A stretch of 27,146 bases of DNA from Bacillota bacterium (lineage in GTDB: Bacteria > Bacillota > Clostridia > Christensenellales > Aristaeellaceae): positions 1-27,146 of the forward strand of contig JAEZQK010000135.1 in the NCBI GenBank assembly GCA_023413135.1, in the 5' to 3' direction. Shown here one piece after another: positions 1 through 7,128 of this stretch. Numbering within the stretch: the stretch's first letter is position 1; the number at the start of each line of letters is the position of its first letter. The notes under the pieces are model-generated. The model ran no database searches. It was not told the DNA's origin and was given only the letters and a program-made list of their open reading frames with translations. The translations under genes and the position numbers were made by a program.

Positions 1-58
1 CGCAGCGCCGGATGAGGTGGTTTGCTACGGAAATATTGCCGCCACATACACCTCATCA

Positions 59-94
59 GTCGACTTCGTCGACAGCTTCCCCTCAAGGGGAAGC
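59..94. repeat. Double-hairpin dispersed repeat
   Basis: Two hairpins lie back to back. GTCGAC, loop TTC, GTCGAC spans 59-73. GCTTCCCCT, loop CA, AGGGGAAGC spans 75-94. The flanking CCTCATCAG and the CTTCCCC/GGGGAAG stem recall high-copy intergenic repeats of gut Clostridia. That resemblance is from memory; only one copy is in this window. Confidence 0.6.
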
Positions 95-171
95 CTCTTC
101 TGGCCGTTCATGTTCTCCATTTCCAAAGTATCTTCGTTGGAATACGGGGCAATGATCAATCATTCACATTC

Positions 172-225
172 CGAAACTTCTGTAGTTGTCAGAGTAATAG
201 TGGACTTTCAACTACAGAAGTTTCG
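172..225. repeat. 17-bp perfect inverted repeat
   Basis: The left arm CGAAACTTCTGTAGTTG (172-188) is a perfect reverse complement of the right arm CAACTACAGAAGTTTCG (209-225), with a 20-base spacer containing AATAGTGGA. A degenerate copy lies at 381-424 and a solo arm at 708-719, so this is a repeat family. It is too small to encode a transposase and could be a MITE-like or REP-like element. Confidence 0.8.
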
Positions 226-251
226 AAATATGGACCATTCATCTTTGCTTG

Positions 252-337
252 AACGCCGTAGGGGTGGGCTCTGCTCCACCCACTGCGGTAGGTAATGTTT
301 CTCATCGGGCGGAGCAGAGCCCCGCCCCTACGGCGTT
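252..337. repeat. Long GCCGTAGGGG-type inverted repeat
   Basis: The left arm (252-277, starting AACGCCGTAGGGG and ending CTCTGCTCC) pairs with the right arm (311-337, starting GGAGCAGAG and ending CCCCTACGGCGTT) over about 26 bp with one bulge and one mismatch. The interior, 278-310, is unique. The arms share the GTAGGGGC core with the elements at 579-663 and 3167-3230. Confidence 0.8.
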
Positions 338-380
338 ATTTGTTTATTGGCTTCTCTGCCGGGAATTGTGAAATACGTAT

Positions 381-424
381 CATCTGAAGTTGACAAATCA
401 ATAGTGGATTATCAACTACAGAAG
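381..424. repeat. Degenerate CTTCTGTAGTTG inverted repeat
   Basis: The left arm 381-392 matches the reverse complement of the right arm CAACTACAGAAG (413-424) at 10 of 12 positions. The spacer keeps the AATAGTGGA word found in the perfect copy at 172-225, which marks the two as the same family. Confidence 0.65.
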
Positions 425-578
425 TAACGGAATATGGATGATTGCAAATTGCACTTCTATTGCATCCCAGGTACCAAGATTAAGCGGGAAATTAATAATC
501 GACCTACGACGCCGTATGTTTGTTGGCTTCTCCGCCAGGGATTGCCATTGCTTGGCGCACCCATTCATCTTCGCCTAA

Positions 579-663
579 ATGCCGTAGGGGCGATTATTAA
601 TCGCCCGCCAAGTTAGGTATCCTGGCCGTGGCATGGGGAGAATAATAATCGCCCCTACGGCAT
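579..663. repeat. 21-bp perfect inverted repeat, GTAGGGGCG family
   Basis: The left arm 579-599 begins ATGCCGTAGGGGCG and is a perfect reverse complement of 643-663, which ends CGCCCCTACGGCAT. The interior of 43 bases has no coding potential. The perfect arms suggest either recent arrival or selection to keep the hairpin. Confidence 0.8.
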
Positions 664-825
664 CGTTTGTTTGTTGACCTCTCTGCCAGGGATTGCGAAA
701 TTAGTTACTTCTGTAGTTGACGAAATAATAGGCTGTTAATCGCTTGCAATATCGTTTATTTCCTCATTCTTCACCCGGCGGATATCCGTCGCCTGCCCGC
801 CTTGCCCAGCGATATACAGCCTTGT

Positions 826-990
826 TCATTCTCCTTCGCGGCCGATGGAGAAAGGAAAGGTATTGACCGTTGCGGACGCGCCGAACCGTCCGCCGGGGTC
901 AAGCGCAATCAGGCTTATGCCGCCATCCGTCTCGTTAAGCTCATGCATGCGTTTAAGAAGGCGGTGATTGCGTACATGCACAGTCCTCAT
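826..990 (-). pseudogene. C-terminal remnant of an asparaginase-like Ntn hydrolase
   Basis: A 54-codon minus-strand frame starts seven bases after the cutC stop. It carries HELNETDGGISLIALDPGG followed by RFGAS and a short TFPFSI segment. This resembles the last strands of N4-(beta-N-acetylglucosaminyl)-L-asparaginase / isoaspartyl peptidase proteins, where a G-x-x-x-IALDxxGxxGA pattern is usual. Such enzymes are several hundred residues long and need an internal autocleavage Thr, which is absent here. No ribosome binding site precedes the ATG and a stop codon lies directly upstream. I read it as the 3' end of a gene whose 5' part was deleted up to the cutC stop. The family call rests on recalled motifs only; a small unrelated protein is possible. 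Confidence 0.45.
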
Positions 991-996
991 TTATGA

Positions 997-1740
997 TTAT
1001 TTCAATTGCTCGCAAAGCGCGCCGATATACGCGCTGTCGATCACTTCAAAGCTATCCTCCGGCGGATAAAGCGCACCGCCGAAGAAGATATTGCGGTTGT
1101 TGGCGGTGGATGTGTCCAAAACACGCTTGTGGCGCTTTAAGTGCAGATAGGAGCAGCCCGTCGCTTCCGCAACGCGGGCGGCATTTTGAAGCGTGATCCC
1201 CGCCCCCGGCAGGATCTCGATCGCGCCATCCGCAAAACGGACCATTTCGGCGATGGTCTCCAGCGCGAAAAACACGTTGGACGCCTGCCCGCTTGTCAGC
1301 ACGCGCTTGACTTTAAGCTTGATCAAAGTCTCCAGCGCGCGCTTCCAGTCTGGTGTCACGTCGATGGCACGGTGGAATACACTGTCTCTGCCCCGGCTCA
1401 ACTCTGCAAGCTCCCGCGTGCGCGCTTCATCCACCGTGCCGTCAGGGTTCAAAAACCCAAATACCAGCCCGTGTGCGCCGTTCTCCAGCAGAACCCTGGC
1501 ATCATGAAGCGCCGTCTTGTATTCTGCTTCAGTATAGCAGAACCCGCCTGGCCGTGGGCGAATCATTGCCATAACCGGGATCGGGACCGACTCCCTGGCC
1601 ACGATCAGCGATCCTGCGGAAGGCGTCAAGCCGCCGTGAAACAGGCTGGAGTTCAGCTCCACACGCTCCGCGCCGCCTTTCCACGCTTCTATCACATCGT
1701 CGGCTGAACCGCAGCACACTTCCAAATTGATTTTGGACAT
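997..1740 (-). CDS. cutC: CutC family protein
   Basis: This is a TIM-barrel protein of the CutC family, 247 residues, the usual length. Family hallmarks appear in order: LEVCCGS at the N terminus, GAERVEL and GGLTPSAGS, MAMIRPRPGGFCY, GLVFGFLNPDG, VFHRAID, KRVLTSG and a glycine-rich ILPGAGI near the end. CutC was first linked to copper tolerance in E. coli. Many Bacillota carry it beside sugar or N-glycan genes, and its chemistry is unsettled. I chose the ATG at 1740 because AAGGAGA sits about eight bases upstream; an ATG six codons earlier has no such site. An extended -10-like TGATATGAT lies at 1761-1769 on this strand but is very close to the ribosome binding site. The gene diverges from importer 1 and is followed by the asparaginase-like remnant. 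Confidence 0.9.
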   Translation of the reverse strand: MSKINLEVCCGSADDVIEAWKGGAERVELNSSLFHGGLTPSAGSLIVARESVPIPVMAMIRPRPGGFCYTEAEYKTALHDARVLLENGAHGLVFGFLNPDGTVDEARTRELAELSRGRDSVFHRAIDVTPDWKRALETLIKLKVKRVLTSGQASNVFFALETIAEMVRFADGAIEILPGAGITLQNAARVAEATGCSYLHLKRHKRVLDTSTANNRNIFFGGALYPPEDSFEVIDSAYIGALCEQLK

Positions 1741-1819
1741 CCACTCATCTCCTTGCATGTATCATATCATGCGCGGCGCTCTTAAGCACCATAAATTTCA
1801 AAAGCAAAATGATTCTGAC

Positions 1820-1833
1820 TGAAACAGTATACA
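1820..1833 (+). promoter_or_regulatory. Possible cre (CcpA) site
   Basis: TGAAACAGTATACA matches the catabolite response element pattern TGWAANCGNTNWCA at eight of its ten defined positions. It lies 39 bases before the importer 1 start, where a CcpA site would be expected for a sugar importer. Single matches of this quality arise by chance, so this is a weak call. No convincing -35/-10 pair was recognised around it. Confidence 0.25.
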
Positions 1834-1871
1834 AATAGAATAATATCAAAAATAACAAGGAGGTCGTTTCC

Positions 1872-3089
1872 ATGAAGAAACTGCTCGTGCTTGTGATGGC
1901 TGCCCTGCTTGCGCTCCTGCCGCTGGCCGCCATGGCGGAGGAAGTCACGCTTACCATGGGCTCCTGGCGCAATACCGATGCCGCCATGGTAGAAAAGCTG
2001 CTGGCTAAGTACAAGGAAATCTCCGGCGTGACCATCGTGTTCGAGCCCACCCAGTCCAACCAGTACAACTCGGTGCTCAGGCTCCAACTGGACGCCGGCA
2101 CCGGCCCGGATCTGTACTATTCCCGCTCCTACGCCACGGGCGAAGAGCTCTACACCGCCGGCTTCTCCATGGACTGCACGGACATTCCGGGCGTGAAGGA
2201 GAATTTCGCCGCCACGAGCCTTGAACCCTGGACCGCTGCGGACGGCAAGCTCTTTGCCGTGCCCTTTGCCGCCGTTTCCCAGCCCATTTACTACAACAAG
2301 AAGATCTTTGCTGACAACGGTATCACCGAGCTTCCCAAAACGTGGGAAGAGTTCATTGCCATGTGCCAGAAGCTGAAGGACAAAGGCGTGACGGTTTTTG
2401 CCAATGGCCTCGCCTCCGACTGGGATATTCTTGAGTGCGTGCTCCTGGGCATGGTCCCCAACTACATCACCGCCGAAGGCCGCGTGAAGTACGAAACGGG
2501 CGAAAAGAAGTTCAACGATCCGGAGTTCGTGAAAATCCTTGAAGACTTCGCCAAGCTCGTACCCTTCCTGCCGGAAGGCTTTGAATCCATCGACAATGAC
2601 AACGCCAACATTTTCTTTGGTATGGGCAATTCCGCGATGCTGATGGATGGCTCCTGGAGCTGCGGCCCGCTGAACGACGATTATGACACCGACTGGGGCA
2701 CCATGGCCTTCCCGGCGCCAGAGGGCATGACCCCCGGCATGTGCTTCCATCCCGACATGGGCATCACCGGCAACAACGCCACCAAGCATCCCGAAGAAGT
2801 GAAGGCGTTCCTTGCGTGGCTGGCTACGCCCGAAGGCGCCCAAATCACCGCCGACTACCTGCCCGCCGGCTTCTTCCCCATGATCAACGCGCCTATCACC
2901 TTTAAGAATGAGCGCGTAACCGACATTCTTTCCCTGAACCAGGGCAAGACGCTGGATGCCCGCTTCATCTGGCCGAAGCTGATCGATTACTATAACCCGA
3001 TCCGGGACCAGCTCAATGCCATCTGCCGCGGCGAGGCGACCCCGCAGGCTGCCGCCGACGCGATCGTGGCGTTTGTCCCTGCCCAGTAA
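1872..3089 (+). CDS. Sugar ABC transporter substrate-binding protein (importer 1)
   Basis: This is an extracytoplasmic solute-binding protein of the SBP_bac_1 (CUT1) family, 405 residues. It should capture a sugar or oligosaccharide and hand it to the two permeases that follow. An N-terminal signal peptide (KK, hydrophobic core, then PLAAMA|EE) is probably cut after residue 22. There is no lipobox cysteine. Family features include PDLYYSRSYATGEEL, the hinge-region PFAAVSQPIYYNKKIF, LPKTWEEF, and the late GMGNSAMLMDGSW segment. A strong AAGGAGG lies upstream of the ATG. It is first in a three-gene operon, separated from its permeases by 188 bases holding a hairpin repeat that may raise binding-protein mRNA relative to permease mRNA. 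The substrate cannot be assigned. Confidence 0.93.
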   Translation: MKKLLVLVMAALLALLPLAAMAEEVTLTMGSWRNTDAAMVEKLLAKYKEISGVTIVFEPTQSNQYNSVLRLQLDAGTGPDLYYSRSYATGEELYTAGFSMDCTDIPGVKENFAATSLEPWTAADGKLFAVPFAAVSQPIYYNKKIFADNGITELPKTWEEFIAMCQKLKDKGVTVFANGLASDWDILECVLLGMVPNYITAEGRVKYETGEKKFNDPEFVKILEDFAKLVPFLPEGFESIDNDNANIFFGMGNSAMLMDGSWSCGPLNDDYDTDWGTMAFPAPEGMTPGMCFHPDMGITGNNATKHPEEVKAFLAWLATPEGAQITADYLPAGFFPMINAPITFKNERVTDILSLNQGKTLDARFIWPKLIDYYNPIRDQLNAICRGEATPQAAADAIVAFVPAQ

Positions 3090-3166
3090 GGATAAGATAC
3101 CGGATCCAAGCGCGTTCGGCACCTAATCACCCGGTGAAGAGCCGATGATGGATTCCGGCAGAACAT

Positions 3167-3230
3167 TGCAGGGGCAGGGCTTCGTCTCCACCCGCCGGTG
3201 AGCGGACAGAGATGAAGCCCGGCCCCTACA
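3167..3230. repeat. GTAGGGGC-family hairpin inside an operon
   Basis: Arms 3167-3188 and 3209-3230 pair over 22 bases with three mismatches or G-U pairs. The right arm reads GGCCCCTACA, which matches the ends of the hairpins at 252-337 and 579-663. It lies between the importer 1 binding-protein gene and its first permease gene, with no T-run after it. It is therefore more likely an RNA-stabilising or attenuating REP-like hairpin than a complete terminator. Confidence 0.7.
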
Positions 3231-3277
3231 CTTACTATGCGGATTACCTTCACCGATAGAAAACGGGGGAGAACCTT

Positions 3278-4216
3278 ATGCATGCAAAGCCTTATTTTCC
3301 GCCGAACCGGGGTGGCGGCAGCATCAACCCCAGCGGATGGTATTGGATACGATACATTCTGCCTGCGCTGATGGTATACGGAATCTTCATGGCCTATCCG
3401 CTGGTCGATTCGGTGCGGCTTTCGCTTTATGAAGGTACTACCGGCGCGCGGCAATTCGCAGGCCTTGCCAATTACGTGCGGCTGTTTACCGACCAGGTGG
3501 TGTCGGTAAGGTTCTGGAACGCGTTCAAAAACACATGGGTGTTCTTCGCCTTTCATATGTTTTTACAGAACGTGCTGGGCATTCTTTTTGCAGCAATACT
3601 CACCAACCGCACCATGCGGGGCAGGCAATTTTATCAGACGGTCATCTTCATCCCCTGTACCATTGCAGTTCTTGTAACAGGGTATCTTTTTAAGCTCATG
3701 CTCAACCCGATCTGGGCGGGCACCACGCTCAAGGCGATGGGGCTAGGCTTTCTTGTGCGTTCCTGGCTGGGCGATACGGCCACCGCGCTCCCCATCGTGT
3801 CGCTGGTCTCCGTCTGGCAGTGGGTAGGCATACCCACGATGATGTTCGTGGCCGGCTTTCAAAACATTTCGGATGATTTGATTGAGGCTGCCTCCATTGA
3901 AGGTGCCAACTCGTGGCATCAGTTTTTGAAGATCAAGCTGCCGCTCATCCTTCCGGTTATTGGTATGATCGCGATTTTAACGTTCGTATCCAACTTCAAC
4001 GCCTTTGACGTGATCTACTCCATGGAAACGGCCGATGGCTCGCCGGGTTACACCACCGACCTGATCGGCACGCTCTTTTACCGCTATGGTGTTGCCGGCC
4101 AGCACCCCATCGGTATCCCGGAGCCCGGTGTAGGCGCGGCCATCTCCACGACGGTGTTCGCTATGCTGCTGTGCGGCGTCATCCCAACGCTGAAATTAAC
4201 GCAGGGGAAGGAATGA
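3278..4216 (+). CDS. Sugar ABC transporter permease, UgpA/MalF type (importer 1)
   Basis: This is a CUT1 inner-membrane permease of 312 residues. A hydrophobic first segment (YILPALMVYGIFMAYPLV) is followed by about five more membrane spans. The cytoplasmic EAA loop that docks the ATPase begins at residue 203 (EAASIEGANSW, then IKLPLILP). The FNAFDVIYSMETADGSPGYTT stretch, here in two parts around the loop before the last span, is typical of UgpA-like proteins. GGGGGAG precedes the ATG at a good distance. The next permease begins four bases after the stop, so the two are translated together and should form a heterodimer. Confidence 0.93.
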   Translation: MHAKPYFPPNRGGGSINPSGWYWIRYILPALMVYGIFMAYPLVDSVRLSLYEGTTGARQFAGLANYVRLFTDQVVSVRFWNAFKNTWVFFAFHMFLQNVLGILFAAILTNRTMRGRQFYQTVIFIPCTIAVLVTGYLFKLMLNPIWAGTTLKAMGLGFLVRSWLGDTATALPIVSLVSVWQWVGIPTMMFVAGFQNISDDLIEAASIEGANSWHQFLKIKLPLILPVIGMIAILTFVSNFNAFDVIYSMETADGSPGYTTDLIGTLFYRYGVAGQHPIGIPEPGVGAAISTTVFAMLLCGVIPTLKLTQGKE

Positions 4217-4220
4217 TATC

Positions 4221-5072
4221 ATGAAAAAAAGGACACGGTATCGCTCCATGCGCATTGCCAACCTGCATATCCCCTCGCATATCCTGCTGGTCCTCTGGTC
4301 GCTGATCGTTATATTTCCCCTATGGATCCTGCTTATCAACACTTTGAAAATCAAAAAGGAGATTTATGGAAATCCATTTGGCCTCCCGGCTGCATGGACG
4401 TTTGAAAATTACCAGTCGGTTATCGCCGACAGCAATTTCTTCAATTATTTCCGCAACAGCTTATTGGTTGTGGCCGTCTCGCTGACACTGATCCTGCTGC
4501 TGGGTTCGCTTTGCGCCTATGCGCTGGCGCACTGGCGTACGAAGGTATCCGGCGCCTTATACTTCGTCCTCATCATCGGCATGATGCTGCCCATCAAGAT
4601 CGCAACCATCCGCCTGCTGGAAATGATGAAAATGTTCGGCCTGCTCAATTCGCTGTGGAGCCTGTTTCCCGTTTATATCGCCATGGGCATCCCCACGGCA
4701 GTCTTCATATTGACAGGCTTTATACGCGGGCTCCCCGGCGAGCTGTACGAAGCAGGCTATATGGATGGCGCAAGCCGCTTTAAAATCTACTGGTCGATCG
4801 TTCTGCCGCTGATACGGCCCGCCCTTGCGACGGTGGCCATCTATAACCTCGTCCCGATTTGGAACGACCTGTGGTTCCCGCTGATCTTCATCAACAAGGA
4901 AAGCCAGAAGACCGTGCTGCTTGCCGTGACCAAGCTGCAGGGACAATATACCACCGACTGGCCCAAGCTCCTGGCCATCCTGTCGCTTTCCGCGCTGCCC
5001 GTGATCATACTGTACCTTACCATGTCCAAGCAGTTTATCAGGGGCCTGACCGCGGGGGCTGTGAAAGGATAA
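4221..5072 (+). CDS. Sugar ABC transporter permease, UgpE/MalG type (importer 1)
   Basis: This is the second CUT1 permease, 283 residues with six predicted membrane spans. The coupling loop at about residue 177 reads EAGYMDGASRFK followed by IVLPLIRP, with Gly in place of the third Ala of the usual EAA. The protein ends in FIRGLTAGAVKG, the C-terminal signature of MalG-like permeases. It follows its partner by four bases and is the last gene before a strong terminator. No ATPase gene accompanies the trio. Confidence 0.93.
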   Translation: MKKRTRYRSMRIANLHIPSHILLVLWSLIVIFPLWILLINTLKIKKEIYGNPFGLPAAWTFENYQSVIADSNFFNYFRNSLLVVAVSLTLILLLGSLCAYALAHWRTKVSGALYFVLIIGMMLPIKIATIRLLEMMKMFGLLNSLWSLFPVYIAMGIPTAVFILTGFIRGLPGELYEAGYMDGASRFKIYWSIVLPLIRPALATVAIYNLVPIWNDLWFPLIFINKESQKTVLLAVTKLQGQYTTDWPKLLAILSLSALPVIILYLTMSKQFIRGLTAGAVKG

Positions 5073-5179
5073 GAGCATCAGCTTGCGGGCCATGTGCCCC
5101 GTTTCGTTCAGATAACGGCTTGCATGCGCTACACCAAAGAGCATTCCTGCCAGCGGCCATTTCCGGCCAAGCAAACGTG

Positions 5180-5207
5180 AAGCTGCCAAATCCATGGCAG
5201 CTTTTTT
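5180..5207 (+). terminator. Intrinsic terminator after importer 1
   Basis: A nine-base-pair stem, AAGCTGCCA (5180-5188) with TGGCAGCTT (5195-5203), encloses a six-base loop and runs into six consecutive Ts (5202-5207). It lies about 110 bases after the last permease stop. The sequence in between, 5073-5179, has no recognisable gene on either strand. Confidence 0.88.
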
Positions 5208-5297
5208 GTTTCATGCATTCTTCGTTTGAAAAAAACCGCATAAGGGTTGGCAAAAAAAGGGGTTTCATTCGTCTAATCCGTGTAGGAGGTGGCGAAA

Positions 5298-5822
5298 TTG
5301 AACAGTGCTTTGGTACCGGGCAAGGTTCAAGAAGCCAAATTGGAGGAATGGATCGTACGCTATGGCGACGCCGTTCTGCGCACCTGCTTTATGTATCTTA
5401 AAGACATGGCGCTGGCTGAGGATGCCATGCAGGATACCTTCATCAAGGCCTGGCAAGGTATGGCCAAATTTGAGGGGCGCAACGACAGTTCCGAGAAAAC
5501 GTGGATCCTGCGCATCGCCATCAACACCTGCAAGGACTACCGGCGCACAACCTGGTTCAGGCATGTGGATCTGTCCAGGGCGCTGGAGGATCTCCCTCCC
5601 TCCCTTCGGGCTGTGGCCGATGAATCCCGTGCCATGTTTCTGGATGTCATACGCCTTCCCGCAACGCTTAAGCAAGTAATCCTTCTTTACCATTTCCATG
5701 ATATGACCATGGCCGAGGTTGCGCAGGTGCTTCATGTAGGCCGGTCTACCGTTGCGAACAGGCTGCGCAAGGCATACGCGCTGCTTCGCTTTACGCCGGA
5801 AAGGAGCGATAGCGATGAGTAA
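5298..5822 (+). CDS. ECF RNA polymerase sigma factor
   Basis: This is a small sigma-70 family factor (174 residues) of the ECF type, which directs RNA polymerase to a dedicated promoter set. Region 2 covers about residues 15-80 (VRYGDAVLRTCFMYLKD, EDAMQDTFIKAW, WILRIAINTCKDYRR). Region 4 covers about 115-165 with a helix-turn-helix, MTMAEVAQVLHVGRSTVANR. I chose the TTG at 5298 because AGGAGG sits eight bases upstream; the GTG at 5289 overlaps that site. The gene overlaps the next by eight bases, the usual sigma/anti-sigma coupling. A CGTCTAAT word just upstream of the gene resembles ECF -10 elements, so autoregulation is plausible, but I could not place a matching -35. Confidence 0.9.
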   Translation: MNSALVPGKVQEAKLEEWIVRYGDAVLRTCFMYLKDMALAEDAMQDTFIKAWQGMAKFEGRNDSSEKTWILRIAINTCKDYRRTTWFRHVDLSRALEDLPPSLRAVADESRAMFLDVIRLPATLKQVILLYHFHDMTMAEVAQVLHVGRSTVANRLRKAYALLRFTPERSDSDE

Positions 5823-7128
5823 AAACAACAGCATCAGGGAAGCCCTCGCCGATAATCTTTCCGGACTGTATGTTTCAGCGGATATGCGCGCATCCCTTGT
5901 ACACGAAATAACAGGAGGGAAGAAAATGAAACGGAAACTGACTGTAGCCTTGATATGTTTGATCGTGTTGCTTCTTGTGACAGTCACCGCGCTGGCGGTA
6001 ACTGCCGTGCAAGCGTGGTTGAACAGCGTGTCGCAAATGCAGGTGGACGGCATCTTTTTTAGATGGGAGCTTTCGGATAAGCTGCGCTTTGTGGACGCGC
6101 TAAAGGACGCTGGCTATGCGGTGGACGAAGCCTTATATAAAACCCTTGCCAATACTGCATTGGATGACGAAAAAAGGGAGGCCGCGGCCGACCAGATCGT
6201 GGATGCCTGCTATGGCGACGCGATGCGGGAGCATGCCAAGAACTGGATACAGACACCCGATACCGTGGTGGGCATGGCGCCCGACCCTGTGATCATTTTC
6301 CGTGAGGCGTATTACGCGGAGCATCCCGACGCCACAGAACAGGAATACATAGATGCGCTGGCTTACTGGATCCGCGATACAGCCAGGCAATATGAGGCGG
6401 AGCAGGAAGCTTTGGGGCCGACACCAAAGCCGCAAATAGATGAAGCGTACGCCATTTCCTGCGTCAAGTCCCTCATGACGGAGGTCCTCAGTTGGTCCCA
6501 AGCGGCGGCGGACCATGCCGACATCCGCGTTACGTTTGATGAGGAGCATACGGCGTGGGTGTGCACGGGCAGCGTAACCAAGGAAAGCCTCGCCGATAGC
6601 TTTGAACCCGTGACCGGCAGCGAGTATGCCGACGATCTGGGAGATGCGTATGAAACCCGTCTGGTGGTTGACAAAAACGGACGCATCTGGGCCTACGCCA
6701 CCCTGGAGGAATACGTTGTGCAGGCGGCTGTGGCTGCGGCTGTCGAACCCATCTGGAACTATACCGCCAGCCAATGTGAAAAAATCGCCCTGCGGGGCGT
6801 GATGGACTTGTTCCAGCTCAGCTATGAACAGGCGGACCGCTATTTCACATTTGCCGGCCATTGGTATACGGACGAATACCAAAACGCCATTGTACTGGCG
6901 CTTTTCAAGGAGCACAGCAACAGCATAGACAGCCAGTGGACGTATGCGGCCATTGTCAATGCCGGCACGGGGGAACTGGTGGACTGCTTCAACGCCGAAA
7001 TGCTGTGGGAGCGGCTGCCGCTTTTGGCGGCGGCCTATCCCCAATTGACGGAGGAGGAGAAGCAGCGCTCCATGGAGTGGTACAAAGGCAGGTACAACCC
7101 CGAAGGCGGCTATGAGGGGTGGCCGTAG
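5815..7128 (+). CDS. Single-pass membrane anti-sigma-like protein
   Basis: The product is 437 residues. A short cytoplasmic N terminus of about 38 residues (LSGLYVSADMRASLVHEI) is followed by one transmembrane helix at about 39-62 and a large extracytoplasmic part rich in acidic and aromatic residues. No catalytic motif is evident. Position and topology suggest that it holds the upstream ECF sigma factor at the membrane and releases it on an outside signal; the sensor part matches nothing I can name. The ATG at 5815 overlaps the sigma stop. After the TAG at 7126, the same frame stays open for 12 codons (ERKAQWNALFGQ) to a second TAG, so related proteins may be slightly longer. The anti-sigma role is inferred from context. 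Confidence 0.75.
   Translation: MSKNNSIREALADNLSGLYVSADMRASLVHEITGGKKMKRKLTVALICLIVLLLVTVTALAVTAVQAWLNSVSQMQVDGIFFRWELSDKLRFVDALKDAGYAVDEALYKTLANTALDDEKREAAADQIVDACYGDAMREHAKNWIQTPDTVVGMAPDPVIIFREAYYAEHPDATEQEYIDALAYWIRDTARQYEAEQEALGPTPKPQIDEAYAISCVKSLMTEVLSWSQAAADHADIRVTFDEEHTAWVCTGSVTKESLADSFEPVTGSEYADDLGDAYETRLVVDKNGRIWAYATLEEYVVQAAVAAAVEPIWNYTASQCEKIALRGVMDLFQLSYEQADRYFTFAGHWYTDEYQNAIVLALFKEHSNSIDSQWTYAAIVNAGTGELVDCFNAEMLWERLPLLAAAYPQLTEEEKQRSMEWYKGRYNPEGGYEGWP

Larger units (their letters stand above)
331..702. repeat. Three direct copies of a roughly 40-base unit
   Basis: Similar segments lie at about 331-374, 507-546 and 659-702. Each carries a form of TGTTTGTTGGCTTCTCTGCC followed by AGGGATTG. 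Copies 1 and 3 follow a CCCCTACGGC arm and lead into a CTTCTGTAGTTG-type repeat. The region therefore looks like repeated insertion or tandem duplication of one composite element. Copies differ by several substitutions, so they are not recent duplicates. Confidence 0.65.
1..825. other. Gene-free repeat-rich region
   Basis: I see no convincing gene here. Open frames are short, have no ribosome binding sites and look like repeat sequence. The stretch is built from several repeat families listed separately: a TTCCCC hairpin, inverted repeats with the core CTTCTGTAGTTG, and larger hairpins ending in GCCGTAGGGGCG. A solo CTTCTGTAGTTG arm lies at 708-719. From about 760 to 825 there is a short imperfect palindrome around GGATATCC and nothing else recognisable. 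Confidence 0.7.

Noticed and set aside
1..760. Possible CRISPR array, because repeats recur
   Set aside because: Repeats are of different families, unequal spacing and partly inverted. There are no uniform spacers and no cas genes.
1761..1769. Extended -10-like TGATATGAT as the cutC promoter
   Set aside because: The predicted start would fall on the ribosome binding site itself, leaving almost no leader, and no -35 is visible. It is kept only as a remark in the cutC entry.
1782..3122. A 446-codon minus-strand open frame opposite the importer 1 binding protein
   Set aside because: It mirrors a gene with signal peptide, ribosome binding site and family motifs. The antisense translation is low-complexity (rich in Gly, His, Val) and fits no family; GC-rich codon use leaves the opposite strand open.
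4557..5195. Minus-strand frame whose first part (PLAGMLFGVAHASRYLNETG) reads like protein
   Set aside because: Only about 40 codons lie outside the antisense of a permease gene. There is no family match that I can name and no convincing start site.
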